Positions 1-10,904 of a stretch of DNA of 64,000 nt are shown piece after piece; within the stretch, counting starts at the first letter, position 1; every line of letters begins with the position of its first letter. Below the pieces are notes generated by a model. It did no database searches. It saw nothing but the letters and a program-made list of their open reading frames with translations, and was not told where the DNA came from. The DNA lies in NCBI GenBank assembly GCA_015179025.1, contig WHUX01000068.1, positions 205,585 to 269,584 of the forward strand, given 5' to 3'. A program made the position numbers and the translations under genes. This DNA comes from Terfezia claveryi (taxonomy: Eukaryota > Ascomycota > Pezizomycetes > Pezizales > Pezizaceae).

Positions 1-2
1 GG

Positions 3-497
3 TATGCGCAAGCCAGGCAAGCCGAATATGCCAACGGCTCACAATTGCCAGCTCCCAGATATCAGCTAGGCGACAAGGTATGGCTCTCCAGCCGGCACTT
101 CTGAACACAACGGCCCTCCTGCAAGCTCGACCACAAGTTCCTGGGTCCATTTGAGGTGTTGGCCACTGTGGGCACTCATGCCTACCGCCTGAGGTTCCCC
201 AAAGACATCAAACGACATCCAGTCATCCATGTCTCCGAGATCGAGCCTGCCGCTAGCGACCCTCTCCCCAGCAAGAAACACCCTCCACCTCCCCCCGTGG
301 TTATTGAAGGTGAGGAGGAATGGGAGGTAGAGGAAGTGCTAGACTCCCGAAGAAGGTATGGGCACCTGCAATATAAGGTCAAATGGCTGGGAGATGAGGA
401 GACGACCTGGCAACCAGCGGAGGACCTGGAAAATGCACAGGACTTGGTCACCCTGTTCCACTAGCGTTACCCCCGGAAGCCTTGCCCCACCCAATGA
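3..497 (+). pseudogene. Ty3/Gypsy integrase C-terminus with chromodomain (partial, 5' cut by window edge)
   Basis: This is the C-terminal end of a chromovirus Pol polyprotein, the part that tethers integrase to chromatin. The frame starting at base 3 gives the GDKVWLSSRHF and KLDHKFLGPFEVL blocks typical of a Gypsy integrase C-terminus, then a HPPPPPVV linker. A chromodomain follows (EEWEVEEVLDSRRRYG, then YKVKWLGDEETTWQPAEDL). Two in-frame stops interrupt it: TGA at 102-104 (CGA in origin) and TAG at 462-464 (CAG in origin). The frame then runs on to a natural-looking stop at 495-497, the same end as in the copy near 19.3 kb. A 3' LTR follows. The copy is close to intact compared with the degenerate full-length copy, so it is probably younger or less mutated. 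Domain assignment is sure; that the rest of the element lies left of the window is inference. Confidence 0.9.
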
Positions 498-691
498 TGT
501 TCTTGTCGTCCTGGAATTGGTTATTAGGGTTGCTATTGTCGTTGTTGTTGGGATTATTGTTGGTACGTACTTCCGGCGTTGGGGTTGTGTTATGGGTTAT
601 TGGTTTTAGTCGCCTGTTTTGTTTGTTTGTTTTTGTCTTGCCTTTCGCCTTGTCTTTCGTCGCTGGGGCTCCGAGCCTAAAGGGGGGATAG

Positions 692-1247
692 TGTCATAAC
701 CGTCCTTTCCTAGCTGGGTTTGAGAGTTAGACGGGATTCCATCCGACTCTCGTTATTGTTGATTGATATCGTTGTTATCTCTGTTCCTGAGATAAGGGGT
801 CTCGGGAACCTTATTCCTTCCGGTGGCCTTGGCCAGCCAGGAAGGAATCCTGTATATATAGCTTGCTCTCTCCGCCCTCTTGTTGGATCCCCATCCAACG
901 TCTTGTATACCCAATGTAGGACCTTGCTTCCCCCAGGGCTTGTGCACCTCCCTTGTGCACATCCTTGTCTCGAACAAACAACTCTGCAGTACAGCTGCCT
1001 CCCTTGATACACGCGGCAACTGCCTCCGCGTGTTTCATGTCCCTTACCCTCTGCCTCTCTCTGCCTCTTGCCTCTTGCCCTTGCCCCCGTCTCAGTCTTC
1101 CCCTGGTCACACACGTAGCGTTCCTACATGTGTCTTACCCTAGCCTTTCCCCCGATCACACACGTAGCGCTCCTACGTGTGCGATTGCCCCTTGCCACTT
1201 CCCCGGCATACCCCTTGGTCGCCTTGTCCCCCAGAGCCCTCGTTACA
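692..1247 (+). repeat. 3' LTR of the left-edge Gypsy element
   Basis: The LTR starts TGTCATAAC right after a polypurine tract (AAAGGGGGGATAG, 679-691) and ends in CGTTACA at 1247. These are imperfect inverted ends of the TG...CA kind. It holds a TATATATA box near 852 and, 25-30 bp further on, a stem-loop GTTGGAT-cccc-ATCCAAC at 882-899. It resembles the LTRs at 13.7 and 19.5 kb in its 3' two thirds, but lacks their four palindromic units in U3. It therefore represents a different LTR subfamily attached to a very similar coding region. Confidence 0.85.
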
Positions 1248-1379
1248 CTTCCCATACTGACATCTGGTGGCTGTTCGGCATAGATATCCACCCTAGTACT
1301 ACTCCCCGTTTTCAATTAGGTATTCTGACTAATAACTCCCCTCTCTACAATCCTTCTGGTATAGAGAAAAAAAATAGCC

Positions 1380-2080
1380 TCGTTTTGGGGGGTTTGCTTG
1401 CTTGGGTGCTTTACTTGCTCGGGGACTTTACTCGCTCAAGGGCTTTGCTCGCTCAGGAGTATTGAGCTGTGCTCGCTTGGGGGCTTTGCTGACTTAGGGG
1501 TATTGAGCTATGCTCGCTCGAGGGTGTTGAGCTTGCTTGTCGGGGGTCTTGAGCTTGCTTGCTCGGGAGTCGTGAGCTTTGCTCACTTGGGGGTATTGAG
1601 CTTTGCTTGCTCGGGGGCTTTGCTCGCTCGGGGGCTTTGCTCACTCGAGGGCTTTGCTCACTCAAGGGCTTTGCTCGCTCGGGAGCTTTGCTCACTCGAG
1701 GGCTTTGCTCACTCGAGAGTATTGAGCTGTGCTCGCTCGGGGGTATTGAGCTTGCTCGCTGAGGGTGTTGAGCTTGCTTGCTAGGGGGTAGTGAGCTTTA
1801 CTCACTTGGGGGTATTAAGCTTTGCTCGCTCGAGGGTATTGTCAGCTCGCTCGCTCGTTGGGGGGCTTATAAGCTCGCTTGCTCGTCAGGGGGCTTATAA
1901 GCTCGCTCACTTGTCGGGGGCTTATCAGCTCGCTAGCTCGTTGGGGGGCTTATATGCTCGCTCACTTGTCGGGGGGCTTATAAGCTCGCTCGCTCATCAG
2001 GGGGCTTATCAGCTCGCTCACTCGTTGGGGGCCTTATATGCTCGCTTGCTCGTTGGGGGCTTATAAGCTCGCTTGACTTC
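1380..2080. repeat. Minisatellite of two related GC-rich units
   Basis: From about 1380 to 1840 the sequence repeats variants of TTTGCTCGCTCGGGGGC and GGTATTGAGCT. From about 1840 to 2070 it switches to a unit of the type CTTATAAGCTCGCTCGCTCG followed by TTGGGGGG. Several open frames cross it because of this biased, repetitive composition; I see no protein in it. The TTTGCTCGCTCG core recurs in the minisatellites at 28.4 and 29.4-30.7 kb. Confidence 0.85.
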
Positions 2081-2502
2081 TAGAATATTGAGAATCTCAA
2101 TATATGATTAGTATGTCAGCTAAAACAAGCTAATAAGCATATAGGAGGGGGAAATAATTATTTCCGACATCACTCATATTAGTAGATAATCCAGCGACAT
2201 TCCTTTAGCCATATTGTGCTGATTTGGGGAGGTAGGGCTGATTAGACTTTGTGCAAGCAAAGCAATGTTGCTTCTAGGGTACTCTGAAAGGGGTTCTGGC
2301 AGTATAAATATAAGAGAGGCGAATAGAGCAATATCGCCGGTCCCGGGGGTTAGGAGCAATGTAATATTAGGGGCGAGCTAGGTAATCAAGGCAATGTTGT
2401 CGGAATACAGGTATTTGGAGGGTTATTAGTGAAGTAAAGGCAAGATTACATAACTCGGGCCTAACTACACATATGGGTACGAGTTGAACTTAGAATTGGT
2501 CT

Positions 2503-3241
2503 TCCAACTTAGAACTTAGAAAATTGCTTAGAGAGCCAAAAGCTAGATTCAGGAAGTGGGTACATATATAGGAAGCGGGGTTCGTTAGGCCTCCAATCCA
2601 TCGAATTGCAACATATCACCTGACTCATGAAGATTTGCATACTACCCACCCCTGTCTGCCTTGCGCCGTAACAGAAACTCCTTTGTCTGATTTTCTTGTC
2701 TAGAAATAATAAGGTTCTGGATCTATGAAAGTGCACTTTGTGTATCATTCGATAGTTGTGCGTTTTTGTTGGCAGCCGCATTAGCTGTGTTCTAGATATT
2801 TGCTGCACTTCATTGAATGAATTCGGTATGTACTATTTGTGTTTGTTGTAGCTGCTGTACCTATACAAGGGCAGCTTGCTTCTCTGCTTCTAACCGTTGA
2901 ACCTGTGCCTTCATGGCAGCATATCCAGGATCCACTAGAGTTTGGTGATGAGCTACTGGTCACTTGCCTTTAGTAGAGGGTCCTGGATTAGTAGATGGAG
3001 CTACTGATGGAGCGACTAATCGTATGATAGGTTCTGGAGAGGAGGAGAATATTGATTCGAGTCCTATTTGTTAACGGGGGTTGCCCCAATGTTCCTGAAA
3101 CTGTGGAACCTGGAATGAGGGAGCATAGTATTGCTCGATAAATTGTTCAGCTCGTTGCTATGCCTGGACAATGCTATCATTGTCATTGTCAGCCATAGGT
3201 TCATCAGAGGCTTCACCAAGTAATCCTCTCATCATTGACAT
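2503..3241 (-). pseudogene. RIP-degraded gene for a Gln-rich coiled-coil protein, possibly gag-like
   Basis: One minus-strand frame beginning with ATG at 3241 (MSMMRGLLGEASDEPMADND) runs for about 245 codons. It is interrupted by roughly ten stops, every one TAG, TAA or TGA where CAG, CAA or CGA would restore sense. The middle (about 2,860-2,950) is rich in Gln, Glu and Lys with heptad-like spacing (QVQRLEAEKQAALV), so a coiled coil is likely. Basic residues follow (FLLRRKADRGG). Such an N-terminal, coiled-coil, low-complexity protein is common as the first ORF of fungal retroelements, but no CCHC knuckle or protease is visible. I do not recognise the family. Its frame consistency and one-sided stop pattern make it a real former gene. 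Confidence 0.55.
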
Positions 3242-4068
3242 AATTGTAGAGGATTGTGAGGTGTTGGTATCTATAGAGGTGTATAGACAAGCGGTATAAT
3301 GTTATAAGCGGGCTGTAACTATGAATATACAAGTCGGCAGAAAGATAACAAGGGGTTATTTTGTGATAAGTACAAGTATAAATGCAGTAACAACTCAGGT
3401 ATATTGCAGACTCGATAAGAGTAAAGCTATATAAGACTTAGAACAACGATTGGGTTTTATTGTATTAACTATATAAAAGTGGTAGGTTATATAGAAGCTT
3501 AAATCTGATAACGAATAATCAGATCTGGACAATGCTTCCTATAATAGCTTAGTAGTATTGATGTCAAGTTGTTACCCAAATAGGAAGACGCTTCCCAATT
3601 AGGAACATTGTAGTCTAATATACATTGATTAGGTAGCCCGAACTACAATACTTTGCAGTCAGGCTGACAAATAGGAAATAACTTGAATATATCCAATAAT
3701 GATACATGAATGATATACAATAGAATATAATGGAAACGAGAAGAGAAATATATGCATGAGATTTGATGTCAGAGGCCACACACTTCAATATGCCAATCTC
3801 TTTATCTGCACTACCATATCTGTATGGTTGATCAGGCCATATCAGTTAGCATTGTAGTAGAGTATTAGTATTAGCCTTCGAAGAGGTAGGTCTCTTACCT
3901 GAGCCTTAATATAAGATAGGAATTACTAGTATATACATGAAACTACAATAAGTAACATAAGTTGACATAAAAGCTCTCTTTCTTGTCCCTACATGAACTT
4001 CAACAACTTTACCAACTCCTCCTATCCTAAATCTAAATCTCTCTCCTAACATACACCAGAAAGATACT
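3242..4068. other. AT-rich spacer, no gene seen
   Basis: AT-rich sequence between two degraded genes of opposite orientation (2.5-3.24 kb minus, 4.07-5.99 kb plus). It would be the shared upstream region if both were once expressed. I see no RNA gene or clear repeat. Confidence 0.5.
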
Positions 4069-5990
4069 TTGCACTACCAAATCTCTCTTCTAGTGTACAC
4101 TAAGGAGATATTAATGCTTCGAGGAAAGAAAATGAAGGGTAAAGAGAAGGTGCTGAATCTCAAATGCCTACCTTCAATACAGGACCTACAAAAGGACTCC
4201 ACTACATTTGACGGAGATAGTACCAGTTCAGGTGCGTTCTCCAAGTTCAATGCTATGATTAACTTTCCTTTAGCAACAGTAGTCAATACCTCTTCTGGAG
4301 ACCCCCTCGCTACAACAGGGTCTATTAGGGAATATGAGCCACTAGTGGCAGGACTAACCAACCCACCAATGACCCCTGAGAAATAAGCAAGAAGCTCGCT
4401 CACAAGGATACATATAGAGCCTGTTGAAATTACTAAGCATTCGGAAAACAATTTCTCATAGTATAAAATAGATTCACAAAAAAGGTGCAGTACACCACTC
4501 ACACCTCAACTACTTTGTATACTGAGTGTATTTAGTGATCCCTTCTGAGTAATTCAATGCATTACTGATTGGTATTAGGGTGCTAGCGGGACTCGATCTC
4601 GAGGCATATCAGATAAATCCTCACTCAGGAGTTTGTTTTCAAATTGGAGTGGTATTTCATCACCATCGACATCCCTAGAATCTCCTATATCTATAAGATC
4701 TCGTATAGCGCTAGATGATAATACTTCTGCTAGGATTAGTATGGTGGAAGGAGCTAAATACCAAAAGCAAAACCACTCAATCACGCAGTTCACTAAGCTT
4801 CTGTAAGATATGATAGAAATGGTAGTGAACAACTTAGAAACTATCACGCTATTTGAAGAGGCATTTCCAGACCCTCAGCATATGGAAGACATTTTTGTAA
4901 AGGTATAGCGAGAAGTGGAGACCTACCATCTACACGATCATTCTTGTAACAATAAGATTGATTCATATATAAAGCATAGTATCGTATTTATTACAAGGTA
5001 GACATTGAGAGTATAAATGTAGCTTCGGAATAAACAAATGCATACACGATCATACCTGGCATCAGATACAAAGAACAATATTGCATTATTGTATCAAGTT
5101 GACTAGAACAACTTAAAGAAATATATTCTGGACTATGTGGGTCGATTGTTAAAATAAGATCAGTTTATATGAACTGAGAGTCTTTGTAAGGTATATTATC
5201 ATCTGCCAGCACTTTTGCAGAACTGACATGATGCAATAATCAAGACTTATGGTTATCAATTTCATGCACAAAAAGGAGTTGACCTCATCTATAAGTACTA
5301 TTTTAATAGCTGGAGGAAACATGAGAATATTGACTTAAGCTTCATCAAGTAGATAAGTGGTCCTTTCATATGTTTCATCTTCATAGCTTTATACTATGTC
5401 CTCAGCCCCTGGGAAAGTAGGGAATGTGAACTTGTGACTGAGTTTAGTTATTTTAATTATAATGGTATATTATAGTGTAGTAGTTATATGGATCGAGATT
5501 GCTAATATGGGGCAGATATCTATAAGAAGCTACTTGATCAATGGTGGCAATACCCAACAAGTGTGTAAGAGATGATTCTATAGATTACACATTTCGAGAT
5601 AGTAAAGAAGGGACAGCCCAGCGGAAAGAAGGTGAGGTGGCAGTAAGATAGAGCCAATGAGGTAGACCCTGAGGAGGTAGCAGCATTCTCGAGACAGCTT
5701 ACAGAAGATCTAAAGACTGCGGGTGTTGACTATTTCCAAGGACGAAGAAAAAAGGAGGATCATGGAAGTACAATGGAGGAGGACATTTGGCCAGCAATGG
5801 GCCAACAAATATATAGCAAAAAGGGAATGAGGGCATTGGAGAGGCAACTATCATCAGCATTAATACTATATCAGTAGAGGAAGAGGATGCAGAGGATGCA
5901 GAGGACGAGAAGGAGGAGGACGAAGAGGACGAGGAGGAGAAAGAAGAAAAAGAAGAAAGCATAGACAGAAGAGAGAAGGAATCTTAAGGT
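4069..5990 (+). pseudogene. RIP-degraded large gene, weak resemblance to fungal DUF6532-type proteins
   Basis: A single plus-strand frame (frame 1) can be followed from 4069 to about 5,880. It contains about twenty stops, nearly all TAG or TAA at places where CAG or CAA would fit. The best-preserved part begins at 4741 (MVEGAKYQKQNHSITQF) and continues through LLYQVD, YKYYFNSWRKHENIDLSFIK, GPFICFIFIALYYVLSPWES and DIYKKLLDQWWQYPT. The alternating helical pattern, the W/F-rich block and the late 'ALxxxLxxW' block recall proteins annotated DUF6532 in fungi; that match is from memory and weak. The C-terminal tail after about 5,790 may have shifted frame, because another frame gives a natural acidic tail (EEEDAEDAEDEKEED). 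Former coding status is well supported; the function is unknown. Confidence 0.5.
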
Positions 5991-6436
5991 ATAGTAGAGA
6001 TATGGGCCTGAAAAGAGAAGAATGATTTGTGGTAATAGAGTGCGAAAGGAGTTACAAGGGGCTAGTAGAATAAAGAACAGGGTTGCTATTTGTTTTTGGG
6101 ATTTTCTTTTTATTTAGATTTAGCAGAGTTATATAGGGATAATAAGGAATAGAGGGTTTTTAGCAGAGATATTTGTATGTAATGAGAGAATGTATAGGAT
6201 AGGATAATGGAGAGAACAGATTTTCGATTTAGGTTAGGATAACACTAATGGAGGATTACGGAATGGATACATAGTTATGATATATATGGTAGATTGAATT
6301 GCAAGAAATAGGTTCGGCATGGGATATGAAAGAGACTCTAATATCACTGTGATATAATTAAGAAGAGTGAGTAGAAAGAAAGGAAAGGAAACATACATTG
6401 GGAGGGTACTAAGGATAATGGTTAGTACTAAAAGGA

Positions 6437-6900
6437 ATGAGGAGTGAAGCAAGTAAGAGAAAGTCAGTTGACAGTAGATACCTGGTGCTCGAAGGGAGGG
6501 AATATAGATACATGGCGTCCTCAGGCAGAGGAGATGGACTCTTGATGCCCAGAGGCACAAAAGTTAGCCTAACTAGTGCAGAGAATATAGATACCTGGTA
6601 CCAGGAGGCAGGGATTTGGATACAAAGCATTTGGAGATAGGGGTCACTAAGAGGCAGGGAATTTCGACATGTGGCTTCCTGAGGTAGAGGAGGTAGATAC
6701 TTGATGCTCTAATGGAGAAAATATAGACAAATGGTGTCTTCAGGCAAAGGAAATGGATACTTAATTCCTGGAGGCATGAAAGTTAGCCCTTGGTATCTGG
6801 AATAGAAAATGTAGATACCTGGTACTAGGTATTAGGGGATTTGGATACTGAGTATCTGGAGGTATAAGAGTAGAAGCTAGATGCTAAAGGGAGGGAAATT
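6437..6900. repeat. Imperfect tandem duplication, unit about 217 bp
   Basis: The block around 6,513 (GGCGTCCTCAGGCAGAGGAG, then a match around AAAGTTAGCC) recurs around 6,730 as GGTGTCTTCAGGCAAAGGAA, again followed by AAAGTTAGCC. Many differences are C-to-T or G-to-A. Short motifs such as GATACCTGG and TCTGGAGG are scattered through both units. No coding content is apparent. Confidence 0.6.
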
Positions 6901-7539
6901 AGATACTTGGCATCTGGATGCAGCTACTTAGAGAGTAGAGCATTATGAAGATGGATATCTAGATATCTATATTCTAGAATGTCAGTTTGCCTTTTGGATG
7001 CTGGAGATGCCAGTACTATAAAAGGTAAACTATATTTCTTTCTGATATAGTAGAGACTATGTATTGATATAATAAAGTATTAAGACTAGTTTAAGTATTA
7101 CTTATATTACAAGTGATAACTAATTAGTATTATAGAAGTTATATGAGTATAGAGTATCCTACATGTAAAAGAAAATATATATATAATCAAGAAAAAGAGG
7201 ACTTGGGCAAAACTAGAGTCTATAAGGGATAAAGTAGTCTGATTTACACTAAAAGTAAAAAATATTCAAGTATTACTTATATTATAGGTAATAGAGAGTA
7301 TGTATTAGATACAAGAAGGATAAGTTAATAAATAGGTTATTGTGTAAAGTGAGAAGACCATATAGAGTAGAGAAGTAGATTTTTTTTATAGAAAATCTAG
7401 TTTTCTATTTTAAGAGTTGTGCCAATATCTGGCATAACTATTAAATATTCTAATCAAGTATAAACAAAAGTGTTATTCAATCAAGTATATAGAAATATTT
7501 AGAATACATAAGACATATACTAAGTAGAGAGAATTCCCT
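6901..7539. other. AT-rich stretch, no gene seen
   Basis: Very AT-rich, stop-dense in all frames and without recognisable motifs. It probably belongs to the same RIP-like compartment as its surroundings. It leads into the dispersed repeat at 7,540. Confidence 0.4.
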
Positions 7540-8195
7540 TTTGAGAGTTAGATAGGTTTTAGTTCGACTTTTAAGATAGACTTAAGATACACTAAAAAAG
7601 ACAAATAAGTAAAAGACAAGTATTATAAGAATAAGAGTTAGATAGATTTATGTTCGAGTCTTAAACTAGAAGTCTAGAAGAGTAGAGGTACGAGTATAAG
7701 TTCTAAGAGTTTCTGTTTTGAGAGTCAGATAGGTTTTAGTTTGACTCTTAAAATAAACTCAAATATAGAATAAGGTTCAGGAATGTAAGATTATCTTACT
7801 AGATTGAGCTACTAGATCCCTTAATTAAATGAGGTATCTAGTTAGGTTTTCTAGGATATGGTCAGTAGCTATACTAGTTAAGAGTAAGGTTAAGTTCTTC
7901 AAGCTAGTGTACTTATATAGATAAGTATCTAAATTGCTGGTAAAGTATTAAAGTTCGTAGGTTAAGAGTCATACTATTATCTAGCATGACTATTGTAAGT
8001 TTTGTAAGTTTCATAGGTTGCTAGTAAATATCAAGGTTTATGGATTGAGAGTTATGCCAATATCTGGCACAACTGTTATAAGTTCAAACATAATCAATAA
8101 TAGTACTTAACAGGCAAGTGCATAGATTACCAGTAATACTATAGTTTGAGTCTAAGTCAAGTCCAAGGTCATAGGTAGAGTTAAAGTTATAGTCA
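7540..8195 (+). repeat. AT-rich dispersed repeat, copy A
   Basis: This stretch is the reverse complement of 20,525-21,185 with many substitutions. Shared landmarks are GAGAGTTAGATAGGTTTTAG, the run TATATAGATAAGTAT and the block ending CTAGTTAAGAGTAAGGTTAAG. The two copies form an inverted pair separated by about 12.3 kb. Copy A keeps more C and G, and most differences are transitions. No reading frame was recovered; it could be part of a decayed transposon. Confidence 0.8.
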
Positions 8196-9097
8196 TGGTT
8201 TGAGAGAGTCTGTAACAAGAAAGCAGTATCTAATACTATATAAACTCATAAATAAGAAAGTTACAAGGTATAACAATATAACCTCAAATAAGACACTGAA
8301 ATAGGCCGAAGTGGATTTGGGACTTATATTGTGAATAACAAAAGTATCACTAACTATAGCATATTTTAATACAAATGTATAGTACATTAATATTCCAATG
8401 TTTAAGTACAACACACTTATACGCATATGTGCGGCTGGATGGGTACATGTTAGTACATCGGCCCATGCTTTAGCTGTTCACTTGTGAATGATTCAGAAGG
8501 TTCAGAAGCGAATCTGTTGTGGAATCTGAGCCAGTTACGGTTCCACCTTATATTTGTAATTACCTGCGTAGGGTGCAACCCTAATGATGGACCATACATC
8601 AGAAAGTCATCATGCTATAAAAAGGTCTGCAGAGTTGTTTGCGGGGTTATAGTGTAATGAGCAAAGTGACATACACCTGTTGTTGGCGTGGGCCGTTTTG
8701 TAATATCATTGAGTCTGCCGTCATGTCGAACCATCAGGCAAAAATCCCTCGGGTATGGTTAGATATCGAAAGGCAAAGAAACTCCTCCGCTGCAATTATG
8801 CACAGAATCGTAGGCATCTTTTTTCAGAAGCTCCTCTTCGTTCTGCATATCGGTTGGTATACTACTGCAATCTCCACGAAGAACGGTGCACCCTGGTCTT
8901 ACTGTCTTATACATTTGCTCGTACTTTTGTTCAATCTTTCTGGTTTTAAAAGGGGAGCCATGCCCATAGCCTAAATTCCACAACTCCACTGAGCTCTTAT
9001 CACACCAGAAGTATACCACAAATTATATTTGCCCCATCATCTCCCTGAAGCATACACCTAGACAATACTTCCCAACGCCGCACGCCCGAATCCTACC
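8196..9097. other. Transition from AT-rich to balanced DNA
   Basis: AT content falls at about 8,440. Overlapping open frames exist on both strands (8,639-8,974 plus, 8,759-9,019 minus), but neither resembles a known protein. I read this as the upstream region of the small gene at 9,098. Confidence 0.4.
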
Positions 9098-9505
9098 ATG
9101 CCGCATGTACAAAGTTGGGCTTCTCAGAGTTCTACAGGGAACCCAATCCTTACGCGTCATCCTGGAGGCCTTACCTTAATCACTCCACTCAATCCCGGAA
9201 ACCTACATGCGACGGTCGTGGTCCCCATTCCCCCCCCAAAGCAGGTTGACCTGAATAAAGTTCACCTCCACTTCACCACCAACAATGCATTTGTTTCTCG
9301 TATTCAAGTGGTATATGGCCAGCAACTGGCGTGGGATTCTGGGGAACTGAACGCACACAATACAGTAAGGATTGATGCATATTCAGATTTCGGGATTGGC
9401 AATAGGGGCATTAGGGTGGCGTTTGAGGTCCAATTTGGCAATGGAGAGGCTAGTTTGATGTTGGAGTCTGTTGGCCTAAAATTCATTGCGTCTGATGATC
9501 AGTGA
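9098..9505 (+). CDS. Small predicted beta-rich protein, intact single-exon gene
   Basis: A 135-residue protein starts in a good fungal context (CTACCATGCC) and ends with TGA at 9,503-9,505. There is no in-frame stop and no RIP-like damage, in contrast to its surroundings. It begins MPHVQSWASQ, has no signal peptide or membrane segment, and alternates short hydrophobic strands with turns: VVVPIPPPKQVDLNKVHLHF, SRIQVVYG, then IRVAFEVQFGNG. The pattern resembles small jelly-roll-like proteins annotated DUF6623 in bacteria and fungi; that is recollection, not a search result. It has no obvious operon or transposon partner; the nearest neighbours are two MITEs about 1 kb downstream. It is the best candidate for an ordinary host gene in the left half of the window. 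Confidence 0.65.
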   Translation: MPHVQSWASQSSTGNPILTRHPGGLTLITPLNPGNLHATVVVPIPPPKQVDLNKVHLHFTTNNAFVSRIQVVYGQQLAWDSGELNAHNTVRIDAYSDFGIGNRGIRVAFEVQFGNGEASLMLESVGLKFIASDDQ

Positions 9506-10486
9506 ATGACGAAGTGCCTGGTGAGTTCCCTTTCAGGATTCCGTGCGGAGGGCAAGACCAATGATGCTTACTAGCATGTATAGAGTCCAATGTGATGGTA
9601 TACGTTACAGGTTATGGCTCCTTGTATTCCATACAGTAGTGGAAGTATCTTTGGGAAAGAGCAGGAAAAGATGCGTCAGTCATTTATCAGGTTCCTTTTG
9701 GTTTATTATTTAGTATTGACCAGATTGGCCAGATGTTGGAATGATTTTAGTCTTTCGTTTATCTGGTTGGCAGTGTTTCGTTGAGGGTTGGTGATCCTAG
9801 TCGATCTGGTTAGTTTTGTGCCCAGTCTGGTTGGCACAACGACCTCTGAAACAGAGGTTGGTCCGCTCATTTGTCAAATGTTACTCGTTGCGTATTGTGA
9901 GATAGTAATCAATTGCAATACATAATACTTTGCATTCGTATTGATGCTAAGTGGAACCTGATCAACTGAATATATTCCTATGCGGAGTACATCAGGTTTA
10001 CATACGTCTTTCTTTCACGAGCAGGCTCAACCACACATTGAAGTCCATAACTGGACGATACGAGGGCCCTCCACTCTCAATTCAGCATCAATTCCACCCC
10101 GAAGCTACATCCAGTGACCTTCCCTTACACTTTTCCCAACTTCGTGCAATCCTTCCGGATTTCACCGCGCCGACTTCTTGCCTCGTCAAGATCTCCAGCT
10201 CCCGCCCAGCAACCAATGCATGGGAAGATAACTCCCACACCTTCCCGCTCCCCCAAAACGTCATTCAACCACAATCGCTCCGAGAATGAACCTCCACGAC
10301 CAATACCATGATATGCCATGCAAGGGAAAGAGAAAAAGCCAATCCGGGGAAGATTACATTGACTTGTGAAAAGACTCAGCTGCCAGTTACCTGACAACCA
10401 ATAGCTAATGGTTACGACACTGTCCCGAAATAATGACGATCATCCCGTAACGTCTGCAGCCTTCTACAGAAAACTCGCATACCCGA
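9506..10486. other. Intergenic, no gene seen
   Basis: Balanced composition. It probably includes the 3' UTR of the gene at 9,098. Short open frames near 9,951-10,397 on both strands overlap each other and have no recognisable features. Confidence 0.4.
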
Positions 10487-10632
10487 TATAAGCATATATT
10501 CATCATAAGCATACCCCCTCCGGTCCCCCCACACAAAACGGTAGATTTAAGGTATAAATTTACCCATTCGCATATGCATACCATTTTCTCGCTTAGTCAC
10601 ATATATATGCTTATAACGAATGTACGCTACTG
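10487..10632. mobile_element. Pogo/Tc1-like MITE, copy 1
   Basis: The right end reads TTATAACGAATGTACGCTACTG followed by TA. Its reverse complement (CAGTAGCGTACATTCGTTAT) matches the left end GCATATATTCATCATAAGCA over about 22 bp with transitions only. CAGTA termini flanked by TA are typical of pogo/Fot1-type elements. There is no coding capacity. The left 5 bp are eroded, so that boundary is approximate. Confidence 0.65.
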
Positions 10633-10831
10633 TAGCGGGTTCTTATCGATAAGAAATCACCAAGCGTGGTAAATATCCTAATATTGCCAAAAGATCTTAC
10701 AGCATCTCATCTACAGGTCCTATCAGGAAAAGGCCAAAAAAACCCAGCGGAGGATCACAGAGTTTATACATCAACCCTAGTACTCGTTTCCTGTCTTATT
10801 TGTTGATTTCGTCATGTATGTAGTTTGCTCC

Positions 10832-10904
10832 CAGTATCAGCATATATTTGTTATAGGCATACTACCTGTGGTCCCGACTGTATGCTTGTAACGGGAGTTT
10901 ACTG
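10832..10904. mobile_element. Pogo/Tc1-like MITE, copy 2
   Basis: A 73-bp element starts CAGTATCAGC and ends GGGAGTTTACTG followed by TA. The two ends are inverted copies sharing CAGTA and GTTAYARGCATAC. It is related to the copy 200 bp upstream but has a shorter middle. The TA target duplication is visible only on the right side. Confidence 0.6.

Noticed and set aside
1398..1784. Leu/Ser/Cys-rich frames at 1.4-2.1 kb
   Set aside because: Several overlapping frames are open on both strands because of the GC-rich minisatellite; no protein features.
8639..9019. Overlapping 111- and 86-codon frames on opposite strands
   Set aside because: No motif, no start context better than chance, and they exclude each other.
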